A stretch of DNA of 16,201 nucleotides, taken from NCBI GenBank assembly GCA_910586775.1, contig CAJUJN010000092.1, positions 1 to 16,201 of the forward strand. The letters run 5' to 3'. Position 1 is the stretch's first letter, and each line of letters starts with the position of its first letter. Source of the stretch: an uncultured Acetatifactor sp. (GTDB lineage Bacteria > Bacillota > Clostridia > Lachnospirales > Lachnospiraceae). The notes beneath the pieces are model-generated. The model saw nothing but the letters and a program-made list of their open reading frames with translations, searched no databases and was not told the origin of the DNA. The translations under genes were made by a program, and so were the position numbers. This document shows, piece after piece, positions 1 through 6,836 of this stretch.

Positions 1-362
1 ACATTTTCAACTTCCAAAACATTTTCGGGGGTTGTATCACTTTCTTTTGATTCCCGGGAATGTACTTTTTCCCTATTGTCGTGTCCTAACCAATTTGTAA
101 TCACGTCCATAAGAACCTCATCTGCTCGTTCTTTCCATTTTTCTTCTGCAATGCGCTCACCCGCAAATAGTTCATTCAAAGTAACGTCTAAAAGGGTGCA
201 TAAAGGCATAAACAGAGACAAATCCGGCATAGACCGTCCTGTTTCCCATTTTGAAATAGCCTTATCGGTTATTTCCAGTTTTTCTGCCAACTGGCTTTGC
301 GTCCAGCCTTTTGCTTTCCGGCGTTCGGAAATAAAAGCTCCAATCTTAATCTGATTCATCAT
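1..362 (-). CDS. XRE-family helix-turn-helix transcriptional regulator (partial, 3' end beyond the window)
   Basis: The minus strand reads from ATG at 362 (or the adjacent ATG at 359) to the left edge without a stop, giving about 120 codons. The first 65 residues form a classic XRE/Cro-type HTH: ERRKAKGWTQSQLAEKLEI, then the recognition stretch TDKAISKWETGRSMPD, then LCTLLDVTLNELFAGE. The segment from about residue 70 is hydrophilic and charged. The missing C-terminus could be a membrane or sensing domain, as in many clostridial XRE regulators, but this cannot be seen. A ribosome binding site AGGAGG lies at 368-373, 8 nt before the second ATG and 5 nt before the first, so the second may be favoured. 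The gene is divergent from the GH78 gene. The dyad just upstream suggests autoregulation (inference). Family assignment is secure; target genes are unknown. Confidence 0.88.
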   Translation of the reverse strand, partial: MMNQIKIGAFISERRKAKGWTQSQLAEKLEITDKAISKWETGRSMPDLSLFMPLCTLLDVTLNELFAGERIAEEKWKERADEVLMDVITNWLGHDNREKVHSRESKESDTTPENVLEVEN

Positions 363-383
363 TCGGCCCTCCTGCTTGCGGTT

Positions 384-412
384 ATTATATAAATCCGGCT
401 TAAAAATGAACA
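384..412 (-). promoter_or_regulatory. Putative sigma-A-type promoter of the XRE regulator
   Basis: On the minus strand a perfect TATAAT (-10) occupies 384-389, about 22 nt before the regulator start codon. At 17-nt spacing the -35 position (407-412) reads TGTTCA, a poor match to TTGACA. A weak -35 beside a dyad fits a regulated promoter, but this rests on sequence pattern only. Confidence 0.45.
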
Positions 413-413
413 C

Positions 414-459
414 CTACCAACGGTAGAGTTGGATAGAACGGGGCTTTTTGACTCTACCG
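414..459. promoter_or_regulatory. Dyad-symmetric candidate operator between the XRE gene and the GH78 gene
   Basis: CTACCAACGGTAG at 414-426 is a near-perfect palindrome (5-bp arms, 3-bp centre). A related half-conserved copy, CTACCGATAGTA, begins at 454. The two also form a larger inverted repeat: CGGTAGAGT (421-429) and ACTCTACCG (451-459), with 9-bp perfect arms and a 21-nt spacer. The dyad sits directly upstream of the putative -35 of the XRE gene, as expected for an operator bound by that regulator. Which protein binds is inferred. Confidence 0.45.
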
Positions 460-759
460 ATAGTATAGTCCGGAACGGAATTTGATGAAATATAAGGAAA
501 TATGTACATTCAGATTATATCATTCCGCTTTCTCTAAATCTATCTTGTTTGTGAGATTTAGCTTCTTTGGTTCGATGATTGCCCGGATCAGGATGTCGGA
601 TTCCTTGGGGAATGCATCGGATTTGTGGGAGAAAATTCGAAGAAAATTTTATAACATATTTTCAGACGGTATGCAGAAGACAGACAGGGGCGGCAGCCTG
701 AGAATGGCGAAGACAGGACGGCCGGCTGGAAAGCGTCAAAAGCAGAAAGTGAGGAAAAT
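460..759. other. Intergenic stretch upstream of the GH78 gene, no supported gene
   Basis: A 100-codon plus-strand frame (482-784) crosses this stretch, but it lacks a ribosome binding site, has no recognisable domain, and overlaps the start of the GH78 gene. The left half is AT-rich and the right half GC-rich. I see no clear promoter or terminator hairpin. It presumably holds the promoter or leader of the GH78 gene. Confidence 0.4.
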
Positions 760-3102
760 ATGTGGAAGCAGGCAAAATGGCTGAAGGTGCCGATGGAGGA
801 AATCCAGAGGAAGAAGATTTATCACGGGGATATGACAGGGCGCTTTGCCTATTTTCGCTGTGAAGCGGAAGTGCCTGAAGGGGCACGGCTGACGGCGGAT
901 ATCTCCGCCAGCTCAAGGTACCGCCTGTGGGTCAATGGGAAACCGGCGCTGTCCGGTCCCTGTAAGGGAGATGAAAAGCGGCAGTACTACGAAACCGTCG
1001 AACTGACGGACCTGCTCGTACCGGGCCGGAATGTATTCTGTGCGCAGGTGCTGTATAATGACCCGAATACCGCGGAGATTCAGACGGATGAACGTGCGGC
1101 CGTCTATGGCGTCATGGGCGTTGCGGCCGGACACCGTCTGGCTGTGGAAGGGGATATCTTCGATAAAGACGGCGCTGCGGCAGGCACGGTGACCACAGGC
1201 AGGGCGGACTGGCGGGTATGGCTGGACAACAGCTTTTATCTGAAATCCAGCGATGTCACATGTTATCTGGGCGCTGTGACAGAAGAAATCGACTTTTCAA
1301 AGATGCCTGCCCATTGGAAGGAAAGGGGATATGACGGCTCAGGATGGACCCAAGCGGAACCCACCGATACGGTGCTGCCGACAAATGCATTGTTTTCCGC
1401 AGGCGTACAGCCTAAATTCCGAATCAGGGAGAGGGAGATTCCCCTGCTCTATGAGAAGGAGGACAGCTTTGTGCGCGACTTTTCCAGGGTGGACGGAAAG
1501 GCGGCCGGACTTCTGGAAAAGGGCAGCATCACTGTGGAGCCGGGAGAGGGTCTGGAACTGATCCTGGATGCAGGAGTATTGAAAAACGGGTATCCGCGCT
1601 ATGTGTTCCAGGGCGGGCGGGGTGGAGAGATTACCATCACCTATTTTGAGAAATTCGGCGGGCCAGGCTGTGACCTGCGGCGTACAGACTATGAAAACGG
1701 GGAGGTTTCCGGCCTGACCGATACCGTCCGCCTGGCGGGAGGGGAAATCTGTTATGAGCCTTTCTGGGTCAGGACCTTTCGGTTTGTGCGTGTCCGCGTC
1801 CAGGCCAAAGAGGAGGCGGCCACAATGCTGGCTCCGTGCTTCCGAAGGACAGGCTATCCCCTGGAGACCGGCTCCCGCGTCCGTTCTTCCGCACCCTGGG
1901 TGGGAAGGCTGTGGGACATCTGCGTGCGGACATTGGGAAACTGTATGCTGGAGACATACATGGACTGCCCTTACTACGAGCAGCTTCAGTTCGCCATGGA
2001 CACCAGGCTGGAGGCATTGTTCACCTATGCGCTGTCCAATGACTTCCGCCTGGCCAGGAAAGCGCTGATCGATTTCCATTACGGGATGCAGCCGGAAGGC
2101 CTGACGGCAGGCAAATATCCTTCCGCATATCTGCAGGTGCTTTCCACCTTCTCCCTGCACTATATCTATATGCTGTGGGAGTATTACCGGCAGACCGGCG
2201 ACAGGGAAACGGTGCGTATCTGCCGGGGAGATGTGGACAGAATACTGGATTACTTTGACGGGAAGATTGGGGAGGACGGCCTGGTGGGGCGGCTGGAATT
2301 CTGGGAATTCGTGGACTGGCAGCCGGACTGGGCAGAGTTTGCCGGGACGTCCAGGGCGCTGCGGCAGGGGCCTTCCGCCATCATCAATCTCATGTACGCC
2401 TATGCCCTTGGCTGTGGAAGCAGCTTGTTCGCCGCGACGGGCAAGAAGGGCCTGGCGGAAGAATACGCGGGCCGGAGAGAAGCCGTGCTGGAGAGCGTCC
2501 GGAGGCTGTGCTGGGACGAAGGAAAGGGGATGTACCGGGAGGGGCCTGCGTGCAGCCAGTTTACCCAGCATGCACAGGCCTGGGCAGTTTTGAACGGCCT
2601 GGTCAAAGGGGAGGCCGCAAAGGCCCTGCTCACCAGCGCGATAGAGGAGGAAACATGCCTGAAGTGCTCCTTCTCTACGGCATACGAATGGTTCCGGGCG
2701 CTGGAAAAGGCGGAAATGTACGGGGCGATGAGGGACGGCCTGAATGACTGGATTGCCCTGCTGGAGCTGGACTGCACTACCTGTCCGGAGACGCCCAGGC
2801 AGTCCCGCAGCGAGTGCCATGCCTGGAGCGCGCTGCCCATGTATGAGATGATGCGCACCATGGCAGGGGTGACTGCGGAAGGCATCGGCTGGGAGCATGT
2901 CCGGATTGCGCCCCATCCTATGGATCTGGAGGATCTGCAGGGGAAGGCGGTTACGCCGAAGGGGGATATTTCTTTCCGATATGAAAAGGCAGGCGGGGTG
3001 TGGCGTTATCTTGTGGAGCTGCCCGAAGGGCTGGAGGCGACATTCTGCTATCCTGACGGGAGGACGGAGCATCTGGCCGGAGGCGCGGCGCATGAGCTTT
3101 GA
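760..3102 (+). CDS. Alpha-L-rhamnosidase-like glycoside hydrolase, family GH78
   Basis: This 780-residue protein has no signal peptide or membrane segment, so it is probably cytoplasmic and acts on imported rhamnose-containing oligosaccharides or glycosides. The N-terminal ~370 residues are beta-rich accessory domains (RYRLWVNGKPALSGP is typical of the N-terminal rhamnosidase domain). The (alpha/alpha)6-barrel catalytic domain follows. Its signature MDCPYYEQLQFAMDTR holds D402, E407 and D414, which align with the Asp/Glu/Asp acid cluster of characterised GH78 enzymes (DCPxRxER in the classic form). Other family motifs are EFVDW, the C-terminal CPET (E677, candidate general base) and SRSECHAWSALPMYE. 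The start at 760 is supported by GAGG at 751-754. Family membership is confident. Exact specificity is less so, because the DCPYYEQLQ variant differs from the classic signature and the branch may have other deoxysugar substrates. Confidence 0.85.
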   Translation: MWKQAKWLKVPMEEIQRKKIYHGDMTGRFAYFRCEAEVPEGARLTADISASSRYRLWVNGKPALSGPCKGDEKRQYYETVELTDLLVPGRNVFCAQVLYNDPNTAEIQTDERAAVYGVMGVAAGHRLAVEGDIFDKDGAAAGTVTTGRADWRVWLDNSFYLKSSDVTCYLGAVTEEIDFSKMPAHWKERGYDGSGWTQAEPTDTVLPTNALFSAGVQPKFRIREREIPLLYEKEDSFVRDFSRVDGKAAGLLEKGSITVEPGEGLELILDAGVLKNGYPRYVFQGGRGGEITITYFEKFGGPGCDLRRTDYENGEVSGLTDTVRLAGGEICYEPFWVRTFRFVRVRVQAKEEAATMLAPCFRRTGYPLETGSRVRSSAPWVGRLWDICVRTLGNCMLETYMDCPYYEQLQFAMDTRLEALFTYALSNDFRLARKALIDFHYGMQPEGLTAGKYPSAYLQVLSTFSLHYIYMLWEYYRQTGDRETVRICRGDVDRILDYFDGKIGEDGLVGRLEFWEFVDWQPDWAEFAGTSRALRQGPSAIINLMYAYALGCGSSLFAATGKKGLAEEYAGRREAVLESVRRLCWDEGKGMYREGPACSQFTQHAQAWAVLNGLVKGEAAKALLTSAIEEETCLKCSFSTAYEWFRALEKAEMYGAMRDGLNDWIALLELDCTTCPETPRQSRSECHAWSALPMYEMMRTMAGVTAEGIGWEHVRIAPHPMDLEDLQGKAVTPKGDISFRYEKAGGVWRYLVELPEGLEATFCYPDGRTEHLAGGAAHEL

Positions 3103-4029
3103 AGCCGCTGTGCAGGCGGAGATGAGACAGAGAAACAATGGAACAGTATGCACAAAAGGAAAAGAGCCGCGCCTGCCACCGGGAATATTCCAGAACCTGC
3201 CGCGCCGGAAAATTCTGATTTTGAATAAAAGCTCTGTCATAAGTTCTGAATACTCTGTTTATGTCGAAAATACAGTGCCGAGTGCCATAATAGCCGCATT
3301 GGTGATAGCATGAAAAATGATACTTCTCCAAAGGCTTTTATTGGATTTATAGTAGATAAAGCCAAGTATTCAGCGTCATCTTTTAGGCCATGCAATGAGA
3401 CAGTTTTGGGTTTTTCGAAAATTTTTACGGGATAGCGGGCTGCTGCCTGTCAAATTCCTGTGTGTTACTTTACCGTATATGAACACTCGTCCACGACTTC
3501 CGGAAACCCGGACAAAAGCGCAATTTGTCGATTTGTTGAACCGAAAATTGGGTGGGGTAAATTCCGCACAGGTGGGGTAAAGGGGGTAAATCATTTACCC
3601 CAGGGGTAAAAGTCATCAAACTCTAACGGCGCAATGAAATTCATATAAAATACCCCATTCCCCGTTTAGACAGGATTCGCAAAAGCTCGAATTCAGTATA
3701 CCGTTTTTCAGTGGTTTTGCAACAAAGCATTTGTAATTCCAGCTTTGACGCTTATACTTTTATATCGTCTCTTAAAGCATTGAAATTTTACCTTTTCCCC
3801 TCTCTGCCAACAGCCCCATGCACATGCAGGCCACAAAATCCCCTCTGCCCAGTATATGTCTTTCATATCTGTTCCTTTTCGTCTCACCACCACCTCTTCT
3901 CTTTTATGGGTGTGCGAAAAAATAGTTTTTTGGATAATTCTATTATCTCGCATTTTCCCATATTTCCCCATAAAATGGGAGGTTTTTTATATTTTTTTTG
4001 CGTCAGAGCTGTTGTAATTCAGGCATAGC
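3103..4029. other. Long gene-poor stretch between the GH78 gene and the proteinase relic
   Basis: No frame here has both a ribosome binding site and a recognisable domain. The stretch holds a GC-rich tail after the GH78 stop, a 41-codon frame at about 3310-3435 of no known family, the GGGGTAAA repeat cluster at 3550-3610, and a pyrimidine-rich, AT-rich part (3700-4010) with long T runs near 3985-4000. An 87-codon minus-strand frame (3708-3971) also lacks a ribosome binding site. The composition shift after about 3640 suggests foreign DNA. Confidence 0.5.
3550..3610. repeat. GGGGTAAA repeat cluster, possible IS21-type element end
   Basis: Four direct copies of GGGGTAAA begin at 3554, 3574, 3583 and 3603, with spacings of 20, 9 and 20 bp. 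A fifth, inverted copy makes the perfect palindrome GGGGTAAATCATTTACCCC at 3583-3601. The two left copies extend to GGTGGGGTAAA, separated by TTCCGCACA. From memory, IS21-family ends carry multiple subterminal GGTGGGG-type direct repeats about 20 bp apart that bind the transposase, so this may be a leftover IS21 end. No istA or istB coding sequence is recognisable nearby. Confidence 0.5.
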
Positions 4030-4445
4030 CGTGATATTCTAAAGGAAGGGGAAAACCTGACGGGAAACATTTCTCCTGACGTTATAGATTATTTTATTGA
4101 TCATTTAGATAAAATTGGGCCATGCGAGAAGCTGTCGCTTTTTTGTATACGAGGGGCGGGGATACTTCAACTGCAAGGAATATTGTAAACCTGCTTAGAA
4201 TGTATGGGGATAACCTGCAGATCATTGTACTGCACAAATCGCACAGCGCGGGTAAAATCATCAGTTTAGGCGCAAATGAAATTGTGATGACAAAACAGGC
4301 TACCCTCGGGCCGATTGATCCCAGCCTGTATACGCCGCTGAATCCCAGGAGACCAGACGGTGGATTATTTTTCAACAGAAGGGTATGTGACAAGGGGAAA
4401 AATGTCGGATGGCCAGACGGCAATACAGAACAGTATAAATTTTGA
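4030..4445 (+). pseudogene. Serine dehydrogenase proteinase (SDH_sah, ClpP/crotonase-like fold), internal fragment
   Basis: The fragment reads in two frames. From 4030 the text includes ENLTGNISPDVIDYFIDHLD and ends in EKLSLF. From about 4145 it continues in another frame as LYTRGGDTSTARNIVNLL, then HKSHSAGKIISLGANEIVM and TKQATLGPIDPS. These are hallmarks of the SDH_sah serine peptidase family, related to SppA/ClpP folds, with the presumed nucleophile in HSAG. The frame change falls exactly on the T6 run at 4139-4144, where a seventh T would restore it. The N-terminus is missing (a stop lies just before 4021) and similarity ends near 4350, after which an unrelated tail runs to TGA at 4443. 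The family is therefore represented by an internal piece only. It sits 70 bp before the Panacea relic. Confidence 0.72.
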
Positions 4446-4516
4446 AGGATGGAGACATGATCATTCTTCGGACAGAAGCCGGGTATTAATAGAGAATGGA
4501 GAGGGGGAAGTAATGT

Positions 4517-4980
4517 ATGAGCGTAGTTCAGAATATCAGACTTAATTCAATATCCACATCGCCATATAATGCAGGTTATTCTTATATGACTTCAGCAATT
4601 CCAACGAATACGGAGAATTTTGTTTTTATAGATCCTGAGGAAATAGCGAATATTGAGGTGGAGGAAACAGGGAAGTATTCCATTTTTGACGTTGCGGACT
4701 GTTTTTTGTCCCAAAGCGATATGACCCATAAAAAACTTCAGAAATTGTGCTATTATGCTCAGGCGTGGGCCTATGCGTTGAAGGGGTACCGCCTGGAGGA
4801 TACGGATTATCAGGCTTGGGTACACAGTCCGGTTTCACCTGCGTTGTGGGAGCGCTTTAAGACATTTGGGTATCGAGTTCTCCTATGTGGATCTGGAAAC
4901 GGAGTTTGATTTGGCGGAGGAAAGGACTGAGCGTATTTTGAACTTCACGGGCAATGATCTGGGTCATAAGTTCAGAGAAT
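4517..4980 (+). pseudogene. Panacea-domain (SocA-like, DUF4065) protein, frameshifted
   Basis: The ATG at 4517 follows AGGGGG at 4502-4507. The first frame has about 50 N-terminal residues of no clear family, then the start of a Panacea/DUF4065 domain: YSIFDVADCFLSQSDMTHKK, LQKLCYYAQAWAYALKGYRL and AWVHSPVSPALWERFKTFG. Near 4866-4872 the reading shifts by +1. The second frame continues domain-like text (EFSYVDLETEFDLAEERTER, NDLGHKF) up to about 4980, after which similarity fades before the expected end. Panacea domains occur as antitoxins of diverse toxin-antitoxin pairs and in phage-associated proteins. The shift removes the C-terminal half of the domain, so the protein is probably non-functional. 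The long N-terminal extension is unusual. Confidence 0.75.
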
Positions 4981-5152
4981 GCGCTCGATGGATGAGCCCG
5001 ATCCAGGTATCTGTATTCATAGAAATAATGGGAGATTGGGTTTGGAATGTGATGCGGGGTGGATTTTTCGCAGTTTGCCGGGGGAAATTGTTTTTGCGTA
5101 TTACATGGGAAATGCACGGTTGGGACCTGAAAAAAGGAGGGGGAGGACAGCT
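4979..5152 (+). other. Protein-like relic of unknown family fused in frame upstream of tag
   Basis: The frame that becomes tag is open for 58 codons upstream, from ATG 4979. It contains protein-like text such as GWIFRSLPGEIVFAYYMGN and ends in ARLGPEKRRGRTA. It overlaps the last part of the Panacea relic in another frame and has no ribosome binding site at 4979. I do not recognise it. It may be the C-terminal remnant of a lost gene rather than a real extension of Tag, because Tag has its own good start at 5153. Confidence 0.3.
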
Positions 5153-5755
5153 ATGGAGCGGTGCGGTTGGTGTCTGTGCAATGAGAAGATGATAAAGTAT
5201 CATGACGAGGAGTGGGGCGTTCCGGTGCATGACGACCGGAAGCAGTTCGAGTATCTGATGATGGAGGCCATGCAGTGCGGGCTGAATTGGAATATGATGA
5301 TCCAGAAGAGGGAGGTATTCCGAAAATGCTTCTACGGGTTCGACTATGAAAAAATCGCAGAGTACGGGGAGGAGGACATCCGGCGGATTCTGGAGACGGA
5401 GGGGATGATCCGGTCCAGGCGGAAAGTTGAAGCGGTGATTCACAACGCCCGGTGCTTTCTGAAGGTGCGGGAGGAATTTGGGACATTCAGCGAGTATCTC
5501 TGGGGATTCTCCAGGGGGAAGATGATTCTGTACATGGGGCATCAGAAGGGGCAGATTCCAGCGAAAAACGGGCTTTCGGACCGGGTGAGCGGAGATTTGC
5601 GGAAACGGGGATTCAAGTATCTGGGTTCGGTGACGGTGTATGCGCATCTGCAGGCCTGTGGGATGGTGAATGATCATCTGGAGGGGTGCTTTCGGTATCG
5701 GGAGGTTATGGAGGGCGCTGAGACGGTGCGGAAGAGGAGGGAAAAGGAAACTTAG
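5153..5755 (+). CDS. tag: DNA-3-methyladenine glycosylase I
   Basis: This 200-residue protein matches the Tag family in length and motifs. Tag removes 3-methyladenine from alkylated DNA as the first step of base excision repair in the cytoplasm. It starts MERCGWC, as E. coli Tag starts MERCGW, and all four zinc ligands fall at the E. coli numbers: Cys4, His17, His175 and Cys179 (within ACGMVNDHLEGCF). Glu38, the purine-contacting residue of E. coli Tag, is conserved, as is Trp46 in GLNW. The start at 5153 is supported by GGGAGGA at 5142-5148 and by this N-terminal match. The same frame is open further upstream, but nothing supports that part as Tag. The gene appears intact, flanked by a Panacea relic and an ATPase relic, and shares no obvious pathway with either. 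Confidence 0.95.
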   Translation: MERCGWCLCNEKMIKYHDEEWGVPVHDDRKQFEYLMMEAMQCGLNWNMMIQKREVFRKCFYGFDYEKIAEYGEEDIRRILETEGMIRSRRKVEAVIHNARCFLKVREEFGTFSEYLWGFSRGKMILYMGHQKGQIPAKNGLSDRVSGDLRKRGFKYLGSVTVYAHLQACGMVNDHLEGCFRYREVMEGAETVRKRREKET

Positions 5756-5769
5756 CGGAGGTGCGAACT

Positions 5770-6063
5770 GTGATTTATCTGAGCAGCTTTCTATTTTCGG
5801 AGGAATCGGTGGATAATCCGAATATCTATCCCTACAATGCATTTTCGGAGAAGACGGAGAGGCGGCTGTATTTCGGGCCCGTGACCATGCTTTACGGCAA
5901 TAACGCTTCGGGAAAGTCCACGGTGCTGAATATTATTGCCAATAAGTTGCAGGGGCAGGAGTATGTCACCAGCAATAAGTACGGCAGAGTGGCTTATTTT
6001 GCACGGTTTGTGGAGGGTGTAGGTATACTCTGGGGGAATGTGTCCGGCAACAGCAGCGCCTGA
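5770..6063 (+). pseudogene. AAA/ABC-type ATPase, N-terminal fragment
   Basis: From GTG at 5770 (GGAGGTG at 5757-5763, better spaced than for GTG 5761) the protein begins MIYLSSFLFSEE and carries a Walker A motif, GNNASGKST, within VTMLYGNNASGKSTVLNIIA. This arrangement is seen in clostridial AAA family ATPases of roughly 250-300 residues (from memory). Similarity stops near 6015, and a stop at 6061-6063 truncates the protein at 97 residues. Q-loop, signature, Walker B and all later parts are missing. The breakpoint coincides with the end of an antiparallel IS66 transposase relic, so an IS insertion and later deletion probably destroyed the gene. It starts 14 nt after tag, suggesting an old operon arrangement. 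Confidence 0.72.
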
Positions 6064-6229
6064 TGCCCGGCAGGTTGCCATATCCCTGGCAGCAGTCTGT
6101 TTCAAGGTAGCCCCTGAATTCCCCCAGGAATTCCACGGCATTGAACCTTGCCCTGGTCTCCGTGTAGTTATAAAGGATGATCACCGGCAGCCCGTCTTCC
6201 CCGTTGCGGAAGAACCACATATTATGTGA
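6029..6229 (-). mobile_element. IS66-family transposase (TnpC-like) internal relic
   Basis: The minus strand encodes about 67 residues typical of the IS66 transposase core: HNMWFFRNGEDGLPVIILYN, then YTETRARFNAVEFLGEFRGY, then LETDCCQGYGNLPGIRRCCC. In intact IS66 transposases this reads roughly as GYLxTDGYxGYN followed by GC(W)AHxRR; here the final part is degraded to CRTHSPR. The N-terminal DNA-binding part and the C-terminal catalytic part are absent, and no terminal inverted repeats are evident. The relic abuts the broken ATPase gene on one side and ends inside a 17-bp foldback (6213-6250) on the other. Confidence 0.7.
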
Positions 6230-6250
6230 GTAGTCACATAATATGTGGTT
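6213..6250. repeat. Perfect 17-bp foldback hairpin at the IS66 relic boundary, possible terminator
   Basis: AACCACATATTATGTGA (6213-6229) is followed by GTAG and by its exact reverse complement (6234-6250), then by more T. The left arm is part of the IS66 coding relic (codons for HNMWF), so the right arm looks like an inverted copy of it. The hairpin with a T tract on the plus strand could act as a terminator. The structure also fits a template-switch or foldback deletion junction. Confidence 0.6.
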
Positions 6251-6330
6251 TTTCTGTTGTAAGGAATGAAGCCTGTATACCAGTGGGGGCAGCATAGAAG
6301 GAGAGAGATAGAGAAATATAGAGATACCTG

Positions 6331-6695
6331 AATCAAGCCTGGGTTTTATTTCTGATGATGCTTATTTGTCTGGTCTATTTTCAGCAGATATATGTTCCCG
6401 GGTACTCTGAAGGGCAGATGTATTGGTGGTGTCTGTTTCTGTAGGGAAGCCTGCTTCTTGGGATAAGTATCCTGGCATACATGACGGTGCAAAAAGAGTG
6501 GGGAAATGCTACGGTGCTGCAGCAGAAAATGGAGGTGTTGCAGGAGGAATACCGGATAGCTCAGAGGCATGTCAAAGAGATGGAAATGGGATGGAAAGTA
6601 TCCAACTGGTAGTTGAACAGTATGAAAGGCATATGCAGATAGAAGAAGATGACAGGTCTTTCACTCTGACATTGTATCTGAAAGGCTTTGACTGA
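6331..6695 (+). pseudogene. GHKL-type sensor histidine kinase (AgrC-like) relic with internal deletion
   Basis: The first part, from about 6342, encodes two hydrophobic segments (LFLMMLICLVYF and LLLGISILAYM) separated by an in-frame TAG at 6442-6444. A coiled-coil-like linker follows (LQQKMEVLQEEYRIAQRHVK), as just before the phosphoacceptor region of GHKL kinases. That frame ends at TAG 6610. In another frame, 6591-6695 encodes the C-terminus of a GHKL ATPase domain: GMESIQLVVEQYERHM, then SFTLTLYLKGFD. The dimerisation core and most of the ATP-binding domain are missing, so a large internal deletion joined the two ends. GHKL kinases usually sense peptides and pair with LytTR regulators; no such regulator is visible. 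Confidence 0.65.
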
Positions 6696-6836
6696 GAATT
6701 TGGAACTGTGGACTATGAGAATACATGTCAATGCAAATAAAAAACATACAAATATGTATTTACAAATAAGACGGCAGATGATATACTTGGTGGAAACAAG
6801 AAGGGTAATTTATACTGCACACCAGTTAAATTTGCA

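Noticed and set aside
482..784. 100-codon plus-strand frame upstream of GH78
   Set aside because: It overlaps the GH78 start, has no ribosome binding site, and shows no protein-like conservation.
1339..3240. 633-codon open frame on the minus strand opposite the GH78 gene
   Set aside because: It is the GC-rich shadow of a strongly supported GH78 gene, has no recognisable domain, and its composition (many Arg, Pro, Leu, Gln) is typical of antisense frames.
3310..3435. 41-codon frame beginning MKNDTSPKAFIGFIVD
   Set aside because: It has no clear ribosome binding site and no known family; it may be a chance frame or a tiny relic.
3550..3610. CRISPR array interpretation of the GGGGTAAA repeats
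   Set aside because: Repeats are only 8-11 bp, spacings are 9-20 bp, one copy is inverted, and no cas genes are present.
3708..3971. 87-codon minus-strand frame (MGKYGKMRDN...)
   Set aside because: It has no ribosome binding site, no recognisable domain, and lies in low-complexity AT-rich DNA.
4964..5842. 292-codon minus-strand frame opposite tag
   Set aside because: It is antisense to a clearly conserved gene, rich in Pro and His, without any domain or ribosome binding site.
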